Position numbers and translations under genes: made by a program | Assembly (NCBI RefSeq): GCF_016650035.1 | Contig: NZ_JAENWM010000020.1 | Span: 1 to 46,925, forward strand | Source: Clostridium sp. | GTDB taxonomy: Bacteria > Bacillota > Clostridia > Clostridiales > Clostridiaceae | Direction: 5' to 3' | Length of the DNA: 46,925 bases | In this document: piece after piece, positions 33,701-43,458 of the stretch | Layout: every line of letters starts with the position of its first letter | Position numbering within the stretch: position 1 is the first letter of the stretch | Notes under the pieces: model-generated | Databases searched by the model: none | Seen by the model: only the letters and a program-made list of their open reading frames with translations | What the model was told of the DNA's origin: nothing

Positions 33701-36700
33701 GTGGAAATTATCAACAATAGATATAGAATAATAAAATGTTTAAAACAGAACAGGGTAGTTTCCAGTTATGTAGTAAATGACATAATAAAAAATTATGATA
33801 CTATACAATTAAATATTCTTAATTCAGAATATATACAAAAGGAACTAATAGAATTATATACAAAAGAGTTTATAAGTTTAACTAATTTAGAATGCAAAAA
33901 TATAATATCAGTATATGATTTTGATTTAGTTAATCTTTTAGATAATAAAAAATTAAATGAGAGAGTTTATTTTTATACATCTGAGTATGTTGAAAACAAT
34001 TCTAGTATTCTAGATATTGTATGTGGTATGGGAAGTGAAAAATTATTAAATTTATTTATAGAATTTTGTCAAAGTATAAATTATCTACATTTAAAAGGAT
34101 TTAAATATGGAGATATAAATTTATCTAATATCATAACTGAAAACAACTTATCCAGTAAAAAATATAACATTAAATTTAAAGATCTGGCAACAGTTGAACT
34201 CCTAAAACATAGTCTGTGGAAAGATGAAAATAACGAGGATTATTTTAGGGCACCAGAATTATTACAAGGGAAAAACACAAGCATTACTAGTGACATATAT
34301 TCACTAGGGATATTATTAGTTATTATATATATTAAAAGTAAAAACAACAATTTTTTTATTAATGAAGAAATTAACCCCATTAATGAGTTCAAATCTCAAG
34401 TGTTTTTTAATGGGAATGAAGATTTTAATGTAAGCATTAAAAAAGTTATTGAAAAAATGGTCTGCAGTGATATTTCAAAAAGATATGAAACTATTACAGA
34501 TCTAATAATTGATATAAATATTCTTTTTCATAAGAATTATTTAACACATAGAAAAGCAGAAACAGAAAAATTGAGTTTTAATTTAAAAATGATAGGTAGA
34601 AATGAAGAAATTGATAATGTTATTAACATTTATGAATCTATTAAAAATAAAAACAATTATAATTCTACTATCTTAATTCATGGGGAATCAGGCATTGGAA
34701 AAACACGATTTCTTAAGGCATTAAAATATCGTTTTTCTCTTAATAAGGTAATTGTTTATAAAAGTTATATGCTGAATGCTTCCACTAAAAATAGTAACAG
34801 TGCCCTTGTTGATATATTAAAACAATTTATTTCTGAATGCGAAACAGAAGTATTAGAAAGGTATGAGTCAGAACTTGTGAAATTTATACCTGAACTTCGA
34901 GAGGGTAAAAATATAATATCTTCAGAACCTTTAAGTGGTGACAAAGAGAAGTTTAGGCTTATAAATAGAACCACAGGTTTTATAGAAGAATGTATAAATA
35001 ACATCCCTATAGTAATAATTATCGATAATTTTCATTTAGCAGATGATTTTACTATAGAACTCATAGAATATCTTATAAGAAAAAAACTACCTAATAAAAA
35101 CATTATGGTTATAATATCTTACTGTGATGGAGAATGTATACAAAATAACAAGTTTACAGAATTTATGAAAAATATATCTATGAGTAGTGGTGTAAACAAT
35201 ATTTTTTTAAAAGAACTAGGTGAAAAACAAGTTGGTGAAATGATTCAAAACATGCTAAGTATGCCTAATATACCTTATAAATTAGCTGATAGTATATATG
35301 AAAAAAGCAAGGGTAATCCATTATTTGTTGAAGAGATTATAAAGAGTTTTTTTAACAAGAAATATATTTATGTAAATGAAGAACAAGGCTATTGGACTAA
35401 GGAAGATGAGCATTCTAATTTTATAATGCCCTCAGATATGCATGAAGTACTATTAAGCCAGATTAAAGAAATGGAACAAACTAATTATGATATTTTGAAA
35501 ACAATATCAATATTTAAAAGTGCAGTTTCTATAGAAATAATTAAAAGTTTTATTGAAAATCATTATGTAGATATAGATAATGATATTGAAGAACTTGTTT
35601 GTTCAGGAATACTATGTAAAAAAATAGAAGATAGAGGTTTTGTATTTGATTTTTACAATAAGTTTCTAAAAACTCTTATGTACGAAAAAATCAGTGATGA
35701 TGATAGAAAACCTATGCACACACTAGCCGCAGAATTACTCCAACATCAATATGCACAGGGTGGTACAGAATATATTGAGGAATTAATTTATCACTTAGAA
35801 AAATCAGACCAGAAAGGGAAGATTATTGATTATTGCATTGAAAATGCAGAAAGAATGAAGGTGCTAAAAAATAGAAGTGATGCAATAAAAAACCTAACTA
35901 AGGCTATATCTATAATGGATTATTCATGGGATCCCATTAAGAATATAAAGATTATTATGGATCTTGCGAATTTACATGAACAAGAAGGACATATTGATTT
36001 AGCTATAAAGTACTACCTATCCATAGATAAGTATAAAAAAAATACAGAGCTTCACATCTATATAATAGATAGCTTAATTAAAGTGGCAGGAGTGTATTTA
36101 AGTAAAAATAATATGGACAAGACTGTTCATTACATTGATAAAATTCAAATCATGTTAGAGAGTGTAGATTATCTTTCAGGAGAACTTAAATGTCAAGGGA
36201 TTTTGGCTTCTGTATATGATATAAGACAGGAGTATAAAAAAGTACAAGCTATATGTAACAGATGTATAAAACTGTGTATAGGAGAATACGAAGAGCTAAT
36301 AGCCATATTTTATAACCATAAGGGCATAGTTTATTTAAGAAGTGGTAGAGCAGATGAAGCTTACACAATTTTTAAAAAAAACCTAGAGGTATGTAATAAA
36401 TATAATAATATTAACGTGCTAATAAAGTCTTTGAATAATATAGGTGTTATTTATGGGGATTATTATCAAAACGATGATCAAGCTATAAAATATTTTCTGC
36501 AAATAAAGGATATATGTGAAAAAAATAATATGAGTAGTAGTGAGGTAGATGCGCTAATAAATATCGGTGCTACATACTGCTCAAAAGAGCAGTATAAAAT
36601 ATCCCTACAATATTTTGTTGAAGCATTAGGAAAGTGCAAAAGGTATGACTACGAATCTAAGATTTTTTATTGCTATAGTTCTCTTGCGGGTGTTTATTTA

Positions 36701-39145
36701 AAGCTTGGTGATTATGCAAATGCTGTTAATTATTATGAACTATGTAATAAAGAACTAGAAAACTATCCTGATCAAGGTAAAGATATAGGTGAGTTTTACT
36801 TTTTGGCTTCTAAAATTAACTATAAATTAGGAGATTTGAAAAAGGCTCAATTTTATATACAAAAGGCACTAGATTTATATGAGAATGATGAGTGTATATT
36901 CAAGTGGCAGGCTCAAGTTTTAAATCAGTATATAGTGTTTCAATTAAGAGAAAATGAGGGAAACATAGATGAAAATATCCAAAACATTATAACTATAGCT
37001 AGCAAAATATCATCTATGGAGAATAGACTTAATATATTTTATGATGTAATAATATTTTTATATGAAAACGGTAAAAAAGAATATATTTCTATTATTCACA
37101 GTGAAATAAGCAAAATAGATATTGATATCAAAGAGAATCGGGTGTATGTTAAAAAAATATACGTTGATGGGTTAATTGAAAAAAAGAAGCGTATTAAATT
37201 TTTAAAAGAAGCTATAGAATATTCAAAAAAATATAAAGAAATTGATATATATTGGAAAATATATACTTCTATTGGAGACTACTACTTTGATAAAAAGGAT
37301 TATTTGTATGCAGTAATTTACTATTTTGAAGCTTGTGGTATTTTAAAGGATATAATTTTTCAATTACCGGTTAAATATAGATTATCTTACATCAAACTAA
37401 ATAATGGGTTGAGGCCTTTTAATAGTTTTTTAGCCATTAATGATTATTATAAGACTAATAAAGAGTCTGAAATCTTAGAATTTAAGCCTGTTAATATTAA
37501 CGATGAAAGTGAATTATTATATTTATTAGAGCAAGTAAATCATAAAGATATTCTGAAAAATAAGAATTTTATAAAGGCTATAAAAAAAATATATTCTTCT
37601 TCACTACGCGATGATATTCATGATATAAGTGATGTGTTAGAAAATTTAGGAGAGTATAATGCAAAAAACTTAGAACTCATAATAGATTATTTGTCCTATA
37701 TAACGTTAGCCACAAGAGGAACTATTATTATAACGGATAATGATAAAGAGTACAAAGTTATTGCAGCTAGTGACAGAAAAACCGAGTTGCCACAAAGTCA
37801 AGAAGAATTATCTAAAATTTTTGGCAGAGAGAAACCTGTTTTAGTAATGGATGCTGCCATAGAACAAAATATGAATGGAAGTGCAAATAGTATTCATAAT
37901 ACTTTAAAGGCATCTATTTGCATTCCGATTATTATGGGAAATATAAGTGAAAATGAATTTATGAAGAATGAAAGAAGAAAAAACACACAAGGCACCAAGC
38001 AGGTAATTGGATATGTATATATTGAATCACAAAGAGTGTTAAATAATCTTAATAGTGATAGTATGAAAAAATGTATGGAACTTAGTAAGGTTATAGGTAT
38101 AATAATTGAAAAATATAAGCTTAGATTAAGTGCTTCTATTGATAAATTGACGGGAACTCTTACTAGAAAATATTTAGAAGAGGCCTTAGATGAACAAATT
38201 GAATTAGCAAGTCAAACGGGAGGTAAGTTTTCTCTTATTATGTATGACTTAGACCACTTTAAAATGGTAAATGATAAGTTTGGGCATAGGACAGGAGATT
38301 ATGCGTTAAAAAAGGTTTGTGCTATTGTTATGAATAATCTAAGAGATACAGACATTGTAGGCAGGTACGGCGGAGAAGAATTTATCGTTATTCTACCAGA
38401 TACAGATATTCGCGATGCTGAAATTGTGGCTGAAAAGCTACGCTTCAAAATAGAAGATGAAAAAATACTAGACAATAGACGGGATGTCACCGTGAGTTTG
38501 GGGGTTGCTACATATCCCATTCACGGAGAGTGGCAAGATGAATTAGTTGAGAGAGTAGATCAGGCTTTATATGTGGCAAAAGAGCGGGGAAGAAATAGAT
38601 ACTCTATTTGGAGCAGTGAATTTTCTAAAAAGGCTAAAAGAACAGATAGACTTACTGGAATAATATCTGGTAATGCAATACAAGACCATAGAAATGTACT
38701 TGCAATGATAGAATTAATTGAGCTTATAAACGTAAAAACAAGTAGGGAAGATAAGATATATAGTTTGCTGGGTAGAATCATTGAAATTACAGAAGCACAA
38801 AAGGGTATTTTATTTATTATGGATGATGGAAATATTATTCAAAAGTATTCAAGGGTGAATTGTAAAAATGAATGGGTAGACAACAATGCATATAACGAGA
38901 ACATAATAAAGTCTGTTATTTTTAGTAAACAAGGAGTTTTTAAAATAGATTGGGATACGATAACTGAGTATGATAGGGTAACAGGTGCGCCCAATTGGCA
39001 GTCGATTATGGCTATTCCACTGATTCAGGGTGATATAGTAAAAGGTGTATTATATTTAACAGAATCAACGACGAAAAAAGAGTTTGGCTTTGAGGAGTTT
39101 AATTTTGTAAATACTCTAGGTAAGATAATAGTTCCAATACTATAG
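33701..39145 (+). CDS. Giant pseudokinase-STAND ATPase-TPR-GAF-GGDEF-GAF signalling protein
   Basis: The product is 1814 aa from GTG 33701, with TGAGGAAG upstream; a GTG at 33692 is closer to the ribosome site. Domains in order: a protein-kinase-like fold (1-280) with GDINLSN (Asp138, Asn143), DLA in place of DFG (Asp161) and RAPEL, but no glycine loop and Asn38 where the VAIK lysine is expected. Next is a STAND/AAA-type ATPase with Walker A GESGIGKT (from residue 328) and Walker B IVIIIDNFHLAD. TPR-like helices follow (about 690-1200), then a GAF domain (about 1290-1480), and a diguanylate cyclase with DLDHFKMVNDKFGHRTGD and GGEEF (1557-1561) preceded by the inhibitory I-site RDTD (1548-1551). 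A second GAF ends the protein. It probably makes cyclic di-GMP in response to signals integrated through kinase-like and TPR modules. No transmembrane segments are seen. Confidence 0.9.
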   Translation: MEIINNRYRIIKCLKQNRVVSSYVVNDIIKNYDTIQLNILNSEYIQKELIELYTKEFISLTNLECKNIISVYDFDLVNLLDNKKLNERVYFYTSEYVENNSSILDIVCGMGSEKLLNLFIEFCQSINYLHLKGFKYGDINLSNIITENNLSSKKYNIKFKDLATVELLKHSLWKDENNEDYFRAPELLQGKNTSITSDIYSLGILLVIIYIKSKNNNFFINEEINPINEFKSQVFFNGNEDFNVSIKKVIEKMVCSDISKRYETITDLIIDINILFHKNYLTHRKAETEKLSFNLKMIGRNEEIDNVINIYESIKNKNNYNSTILIHGESGIGKTRFLKALKYRFSLNKVIVYKSYMLNASTKNSNSALVDILKQFISECETEVLERYESELVKFIPELREGKNIISSEPLSGDKEKFRLINRTTGFIEECINNIPIVIIIDNFHLADDFTIELIEYLIRKKLPNKNIMVIISYCDGECIQNNKFTEFMKNISMSSGVNNIFLKELGEKQVGEMIQNMLSMPNIPYKLADSIYEKSKGNPLFVEEIIKSFFNKKYIYVNEEQGYWTKEDEHSNFIMPSDMHEVLLSQIKEMEQTNYDILKTISIFKSAVSIEIIKSFIENHYVDIDNDIEELVCSGILCKKIEDRGFVFDFYNKFLKTLMYEKISDDDRKPMHTLAAELLQHQYAQGGTEYIEELIYHLEKSDQKGKIIDYCIENAERMKVLKNRSDAIKNLTKAISIMDYSWDPIKNIKIIMDLANLHEQEGHIDLAIKYYLSIDKYKKNTELHIYIIDSLIKVAGVYLSKNNMDKTVHYIDKIQIMLESVDYLSGELKCQGILASVYDIRQEYKKVQAICNRCIKLCIGEYEELIAIFYNHKGIVYLRSGRADEAYTIFKKNLEVCNKYNNINVLIKSLNNIGVIYGDYYQNDDQAIKYFLQIKDICEKNNMSSSEVDALINIGATYCSKEQYKISLQYFVEALGKCKRYDYESKIFYCYSSLAGVYLKLGDYANAVNYYELCNKELENYPDQGKDIGEFYFLASKINYKLGDLKKAQFYIQKALDLYENDECIFKWQAQVLNQYIVFQLRENEGNIDENIQNIITIASKISSMENRLNIFYDVIIFLYENGKKEYISIIHSEISKIDIDIKENRVYVKKIYVDGLIEKKKRIKFLKEAIEYSKKYKEIDIYWKIYTSIGDYYFDKKDYLYAVIYYFEACGILKDIIFQLPVKYRLSYIKLNNGLRPFNSFLAINDYYKTNKESEILEFKPVNINDESELLYLLEQVNHKDILKNKNFIKAIKKIYSSSLRDDIHDISDVLENLGEYNAKNLELIIDYLSYITLATRGTIIITDNDKEYKVIAASDRKTELPQSQEELSKIFGREKPVLVMDAAIEQNMNGSANSIHNTLKASICIPIIMGNISENEFMKNERRKNTQGTKQVIGYVYIESQRVLNNLNSDSMKKCMELSKVIGIIIEKYKLRLSASIDKLTGTLTRKYLEEALDEQIELASQTGGKFSLIMYDLDHFKMVNDKFGHRTGDYALKKVCAIVMNNLRDTDIVGRYGGEEFIVILPDTDIRDAEIVAEKLRFKIEDEKILDNRRDVTVSLGVATYPIHGEWQDELVERVDQALYVAKERGRNRYSIWSSEFSKKAKRTDRLTGIISGNAIQDHRNVLAMIELIELINVKTSREDKIYSLLGRIIEITEAQKGILFIMDDGNIIQKYSRVNCKNEWVDNNAYNENIIKSVIFSKQGVFKIDWDTITEYDRVTGAPNWQSIMAIPLIQGDIVKGVLYLTESTTKKEFGFEEFNFVNTLGKIIVPIL

Positions 39146-39193
39146 AATTAAAACACTCAGTAGCTTAGCTACTGAGTGTTTTAATTCTATAGT
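39139..39193 (+). terminator. Perfect 26-bp hairpin at the end of the giant gene
   Basis: Arms 39139-39164 and 39168-39193 are perfectly complementary around TTA. The stop codon TAG (39143-39145) lies in the left arm. The T-rich part of the right arm (TGTTTTAATTCT) can act as a termination tract, but no T-run follows the full stem. It is unusually long for an intrinsic terminator. Confidence 0.6.
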
Positions 39194-39280
39194 AACAATT
39201 TAAAAGTAATTTTATTTTTTATATGTAGCATAGACAGAATAAAAATGAGGAAAGATAGATATATTAAATCATTCATGTTA

Positions 39281-39392
39281 TTGATAGGGTGGGATAAAGT
39301 GGTGTATAATGAATATATTAGACATTAGGGGCCACCCAGGTGGCAAATTCCTACTACAAAAGTAGGAGTAATGATATGAAAGTAGGAGGAGG
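39281..39392 (+). promoter_or_regulatory. Promoter and structured leader of the M16 peptidase gene
   Basis: TTGATA (39281-39286), an 18-bp spacer and TATAAT (39305-39310) form a promoter. The roughly 80-nt leader has GCCACC/GGTGGC (39331-39344) and then TCCTACT (39349-39355). That sequence can pair either with AGTAGGA at 39361-39367 or with the identical AGTAGGA at 39381-39387, which overlaps the AGGAGGAGG ribosome site. The arrangement permits two exclusive structures, one hiding the ribosome site. No known riboswitch class is recognised. Confidence 0.45.
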
Positions 39393-39398
39393 AAAAAA

Positions 39399-42329
39399 AT
39401 GAAATTTACTATTGGCAGTATATATCATGGTTTCAAGTTAATCCAGGAAAAAAAGATAGAAGAGTTAAATTCAGTGACAAGATTATTTAAGCATGAGAAA
39501 AGTGGAGCGAGACTACTTCATTTAGAAAATGATGATGATAACAAGGTGTTTTCTATAGGATTTAGAACACCACCTAAAAGTAGCAATGGACTTCCACATA
39601 TACTAGAGCATTCAGTACTTTGTGGTTCTAAAAAGTTTCCAACAAAGGAGCCTTTTGTAGAACTCATAAAGGGATCTTTAAATACATTTTTAAATGCTAT
39701 GACTTTTTCTGATAAAACAATATATCCTTTGGCAAGTAAAAATGAAAAAGACTTTTTTAATTTAATGGATGTTTATTTAGATGCGGTTTTTTATCCAAAT
39801 ATATATTCTCAGTCGGAAATATTAATGCAAGAGGGCTGGCATTATGAACTAGAAAATAAGGAAGACAAACTAAATTATAAAGGTGTAGTTTACAATGAAA
39901 TGAAGGGTGCATTTTCATCGCCAGAAGGCACTCTTATGCGTAAAATTCAAGAATCTCTTTTCCCTGACACTTCTTATGGGGTAGAATCTGGAGGGGATCC
40001 AGAATGCATACCAGATTTATCACAAGAAGAATTTATAGAGTTCCATAAAAAGTATTATCATCCTTCAAACAGTTATATATGCCTATACGGAGATGGGAAT
40101 ATTGACAAACAGTTAAAATTTATTAGTGAGGAATATTTAAATAATTTTGATGAAACTTTTGTAGATTCAGCTATAATGCTTCAGAAACCTTTTAATAGTA
40201 TGAAAGAAGTTGTTGTGGACTATCCTATTTCATCTGATGATGACGAGAGTGGCAAAACTTACTTAAGTATGAATTTTGTATCAGGGGATAATATTAGTAA
40301 TCCGGAACTACATTTAGCTTTCGAAATTTTAGAATATCTACTTCTAGAAAGTGCTGCAGCACCTCTCAAAAAGGTACTCGTAGAGTCAGAGCTTGGTAAA
40401 GATGTATTTGGAAGCTTTGATAACAGCATACTTCAGCCAGTATTTAGCATAGTAGTAAAAAATTCTAACGAAAGTGAAAAAGAAAGATTCAAGGAAGTTG
40501 TATTTGATGCGTTAAAGAACATAGTTAAAGAAGGAATAGATAAAAAGCTAATAGAAGCTTGTATAAATATCACGGAATTTAAACTACGAGAAGCTGATTT
40601 AGGGGGTTTCCCAAAAGGATTATACTATTATATAACAAGTATGGATAGCTGGCTTTATGATAAAGATCCAACTATGCATTTAGAGTATGAAAGTTATTTA
40701 AGTAAAATAAAAGCTGCATTAACTACGGATTATTTCGAAAAGCTTATAGAAAAGTATTTAATAAACAATATGCATAGTTCTATGGTTATTTTAAATGGTA
40801 AAAAGGGGCTAGCAGAGAAAAAATCTAAGGAACTAGAAGAAAAGCTAGCAAGGTACAAGGAGAGTCTATCAGAACTCGAAATACAGAAGATAATAAAAGG
40901 GACAAAAGCGCTTAAAGAAAGACAAACCACACCAGATTCTGATGAAGCGCTTGAAACTATTCCTCTGCTTGAACGCTCAGATATTGAAACTGTAGTAGAG
41001 CATTTACCTATAAAGGAAAGAGAGGAACAAGGTGTAAAGGTATTATCTCATAATATATTTACTAATAAAATTGCCTATATAAATATATTATTTGACGCTA
41101 AAAAAGTAGATATGGAGCTATTACCTTACGTAACGCTACTATCAACTATGTTAGGAAGGGTAAGTACGAAGGATAGAAATTATGCTGACTTATCTAATGA
41201 AATTAATATTCATACAGGCGGAATTCATTTTGCCACAGAAGTATATGGTGAAAATGAAAATTATGAAAAATATAGTCCTAAGGTAGTGGTAAAGACTAAA
41301 GCTTTAACAACCAGTATTCCAAAACTATTTGATATTGTTGCAGAAATAATTAGTAATACTAAGTTTGATGAAAAGAAAAGGCTTAAAGAATTAATTCAAC
41401 AATTAAAATCAAGGCAAGAAATGAAAATTGTTGATAGAGGGCATGGTACAGCAGCAGGTAGACTTACTTCTTACTTTGCACCAGCTTCAGCTTATATAGA
41501 AAAGATTTCAGGAATATCCTTTTATAAATTTATTGATGAAATTGAAAGAGATTTTGATAATAAAGCAGAAGAAATCATTGAAAATTTAAATAAGGTATCA
41601 AAGCTTATATTCAATGTTAATAATCTTTTAATAAGTGTTACAGGAGAAGAGGATATATATACTGCTTTTGCATCAGATCTACCTAAAATTGTGAAGGTAC
41701 TCCAAAAGGAAAAACTACCGGATGCAGAGTATGATTTTATGCTTAGTAAAAATAATGAAGGATTATTAACTTCATCAGATGTTCAATATGTAGCAAAAGG
41801 CTATAACTTCATTAAGAAGGGCTATTCTTATTCAGGTAAAATGCTAGTACTTAAAACTATAGCAAGCCTAGACTATTTATGGAATAAGGTACGTGTGCAA
41901 GGTGGAGCTTATGGTTGTTTTGCTAACATAACTCGAACCGGTAATATGGTGTTTGTATCTTATCGCGATCCAGGCCTCAAAGAGACCTTAAATGCTTATG
42001 ACGAAATATATAATTATATAGGAGGATTTAAGGCCTCAGAAAGAGAAATGATCAAATATATTATAGGAACAATAAGTGAGCTTGATTCACCATTAACACC
42101 TTCTATGAAGGGCGAAAGAGCTACAGGATATTATATAAGAGGTATTACTGAGTCACAAAGACAAAAGGAAAGAGAAGAAGTATTAAGCACAACAGAAGAA
42201 GATATTAAGTCTTTTAGCACACTATTAAAAGATGTTACGGGTGAAAACTATTATTGTGTACTTGGAAATGAAACTAAACTTAAAGATAATAAAGAGTTAT
42301 TCGCGAGTTTGGTAAACATATTTAAATAA
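39399..42329 (+). CDS. M16C zinc peptidase, presequence-protease (PreP/Cym1)-like
   Basis: The 976-aa protein has the inverted zinc motif H-I-L-E-H (His67, Glu70, His71) in GLPHILEHSVLCGSKKFPTKEPF, and the distal Glu region GVVYNEMKGAFSSPEG. The family folds as four related domains forming a chamber that degrades short unstructured peptides, and the length matches. RVQGGAYGCFANITRTGNMVFVSYRDP in the C-terminal half is the substrate-binding region. It is cytosolic, with no signal peptide. AGGAGGAGG lies 6 nt before the ATG. A terminator overlaps the stop. Confidence 0.94.
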   Translation: MKFTIGSIYHGFKLIQEKKIEELNSVTRLFKHEKSGARLLHLENDDDNKVFSIGFRTPPKSSNGLPHILEHSVLCGSKKFPTKEPFVELIKGSLNTFLNAMTFSDKTIYPLASKNEKDFFNLMDVYLDAVFYPNIYSQSEILMQEGWHYELENKEDKLNYKGVVYNEMKGAFSSPEGTLMRKIQESLFPDTSYGVESGGDPECIPDLSQEEFIEFHKKYYHPSNSYICLYGDGNIDKQLKFISEEYLNNFDETFVDSAIMLQKPFNSMKEVVVDYPISSDDDESGKTYLSMNFVSGDNISNPELHLAFEILEYLLLESAAAPLKKVLVESELGKDVFGSFDNSILQPVFSIVVKNSNESEKERFKEVVFDALKNIVKEGIDKKLIEACINITEFKLREADLGGFPKGLYYYITSMDSWLYDKDPTMHLEYESYLSKIKAALTTDYFEKLIEKYLINNMHSSMVILNGKKGLAEKKSKELEEKLARYKESLSELEIQKIIKGTKALKERQTTPDSDEALETIPLLERSDIETVVEHLPIKEREEQGVKVLSHNIFTNKIAYINILFDAKKVDMELLPYVTLLSTMLGRVSTKDRNYADLSNEINIHTGGIHFATEVYGENENYEKYSPKVVVKTKALTTSIPKLFDIVAEIISNTKFDEKKRLKELIQQLKSRQEMKIVDRGHGTAAGRLTSYFAPASAYIEKISGISFYKFIDEIERDFDNKAEEIIENLNKVSKLIFNVNNLLISVTGEEDIYTAFASDLPKIVKVLQKEKLPDAEYDFMLSKNNEGLLTSSDVQYVAKGYNFIKKGYSYSGKMLVLKTIASLDYLWNKVRVQGGAYGCFANITRTGNMVFVSYRDPGLKETLNAYDEIYNYIGGFKASEREMIKYIIGTISELDSPLTPSMKGERATGYYIRGITESQRQKEREEVLSTTEEDIKSFSTLLKDVTGENYYCVLGNETKLKDNKELFASLVNIFK

Positions 42330-42353
42330 GGTGCCTTACGGCACCTTTTTTTC
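42328..42353 (+). terminator. Terminator of the M16 gene
   Basis: The 8-bp stem AAGGTGCC/GGCACCTT with a 4-nt loop is followed by a T-run. The left arm begins at the stop codon. Confidence 0.93.
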
Positions 42354-42383
42354 AAAATTAAAAACAAGGGAGGCAGAATCTAT

Positions 42384-43331
42384 ATGGCAATTAAAGCACT
42401 TTTTACATACAATTACGGCGGAGAAAAAATGAAAAATATAGAAGCTTTTGGGTATGATATAAAAGTAGTTAAAGAATCGGATTTGATTTATAGTGAGGAC
42501 TTCGCGGATGTAGAAGTTTTAGTTTGTTATGATCCATTTAAAACTTTAGACATAGAGAAAATGAAGAAGCTGAAATGGATACAATTATCTAGCATAGGCA
42601 TCGATCAACTACCAGAAGAACATGTTAAAAACACTTCTATTATAATTACAAATAATAAGGGTGGCTACAGTATACCTATGGGAGAATGGATCGTATTAAA
42701 AACTCTAGAGCTATTTAAAAGTAGCAAGAATCTATATGAAAATCAAGTTAATAGAAAATGGAAAATGGACACGAGTATTCTTGAGTTATATGGTAAAACT
42801 ATAGGGTTTATTGGAACAGGCACCATAGCAGTTGAGGCAGCTAAAAGATTTCAAGGCTTTGGTATGGAAATATTAGGCGTAAATACAGATGGTAGGGATG
42901 TTGAATATTTTAATAAATGTTATAAGATGAAAGAACTTTCCGAAATGCTTGTGCTGTGTGACGTAGTTGTGGTTACAATTCCTTATACCAAAGCTACACA
43001 TCATTTAATTAATGAAGACAGGTTTAAAGCAATGAAAAATGGAGCTTGTTTTATAAATGTAGCAAGGGGTAGCATTGTGGATGAGGTTTGTCTTATTGAA
43101 AATTTAAAAAATGGGAAACTAGCAGGGGCTGCTCTAGACGTATACGAAGAAGAACCATTAAAAGAAACCAATCCCTTATGGGATTTAAATAATGTTATAT
43201 TAACTTCTCATAATTCCTGGCTTTCAGAGATGAGAAATCAGCGAAGATTTAACCTTATATATGATAATATGAAAAAATATGTACATGGAGAAGAGTTAGT
43301 AAATGTAGTGGATTTAAAAAAAGGGTATTGA
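42384..43331 (+). CDS. D-2-hydroxyacid dehydrogenase family protein
   Basis: The 315-aa NAD-dependent oxidoreductase has the Rossmann motif GFIGTGTIAVEAAKRF (GxGxxA where most members have GxGxIG). The catalytic residues are Arg in NVARGSIVDE, Glu in DVYEEEP and His in LTSHNSW. PLWDLNNVILTSHNSW is typical. The substrate (phosphoglycerate, lactate or another 2-keto acid) cannot be told from sequence. GGGAGG precedes ATG 42384; another ATG at 42429 follows a weak site. Confidence 0.9.
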   Translation: MAIKALFTYNYGGEKMKNIEAFGYDIKVVKESDLIYSEDFADVEVLVCYDPFKTLDIEKMKKLKWIQLSSIGIDQLPEEHVKNTSIIITNNKGGYSIPMGEWIVLKTLELFKSSKNLYENQVNRKWKMDTSILELYGKTIGFIGTGTIAVEAAKRFQGFGMEILGVNTDGRDVEYFNKCYKMKELSEMLVLCDVVVVTIPYTKATHHLINEDRFKAMKNGACFINVARGSIVDEVCLIENLKNGKLAGAALDVYEEEPLKETNPLWDLNNVILTSHNSWLSEMRNQRRFNLIYDNMKKYVHGEELVNVVDLKKGY

Positions 43332-43380
43332 GTGTGTTAAAAAAGATTCGCTAAGGGGACAAGATAAATGAATAAGGTTA

Positions 43381-43437
43381 ACAAATTTATGGATTATTGA
43401 TGAAATTTTTAGCGGAACTAACCCTATTGAGAAGGAC
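43381..43437 (+). pseudogene. Short remnant resembling the Walker B region of a MutS-like ATPase
   Basis: One frame across the 127-bp gap reads TNLWIIDEIFSGTNPIEKD. IDEIFSGTNP-E matches the Walker B/signature block of MutS-related ATPases (typically DEI-F/G-x-GTN/S). The frame is closed by a TGA upstream and has no start codon, and the rest of the gap has no further recognisable MutS sequence. It looks like the leftover of a deleted mutS-like gene. The call rests on about 13 residues. Confidence 0.45.
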
Positions 43438-43458
43438 CCAAATTTTAAGGAGGAAATT

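Noticed and set aside
39194-39398. Cyclic-di-GMP riboswitch between the GGDEF protein and the M16 gene
   Set aside because: The GEMM core signatures are absent; only simple stem-loops are visible.
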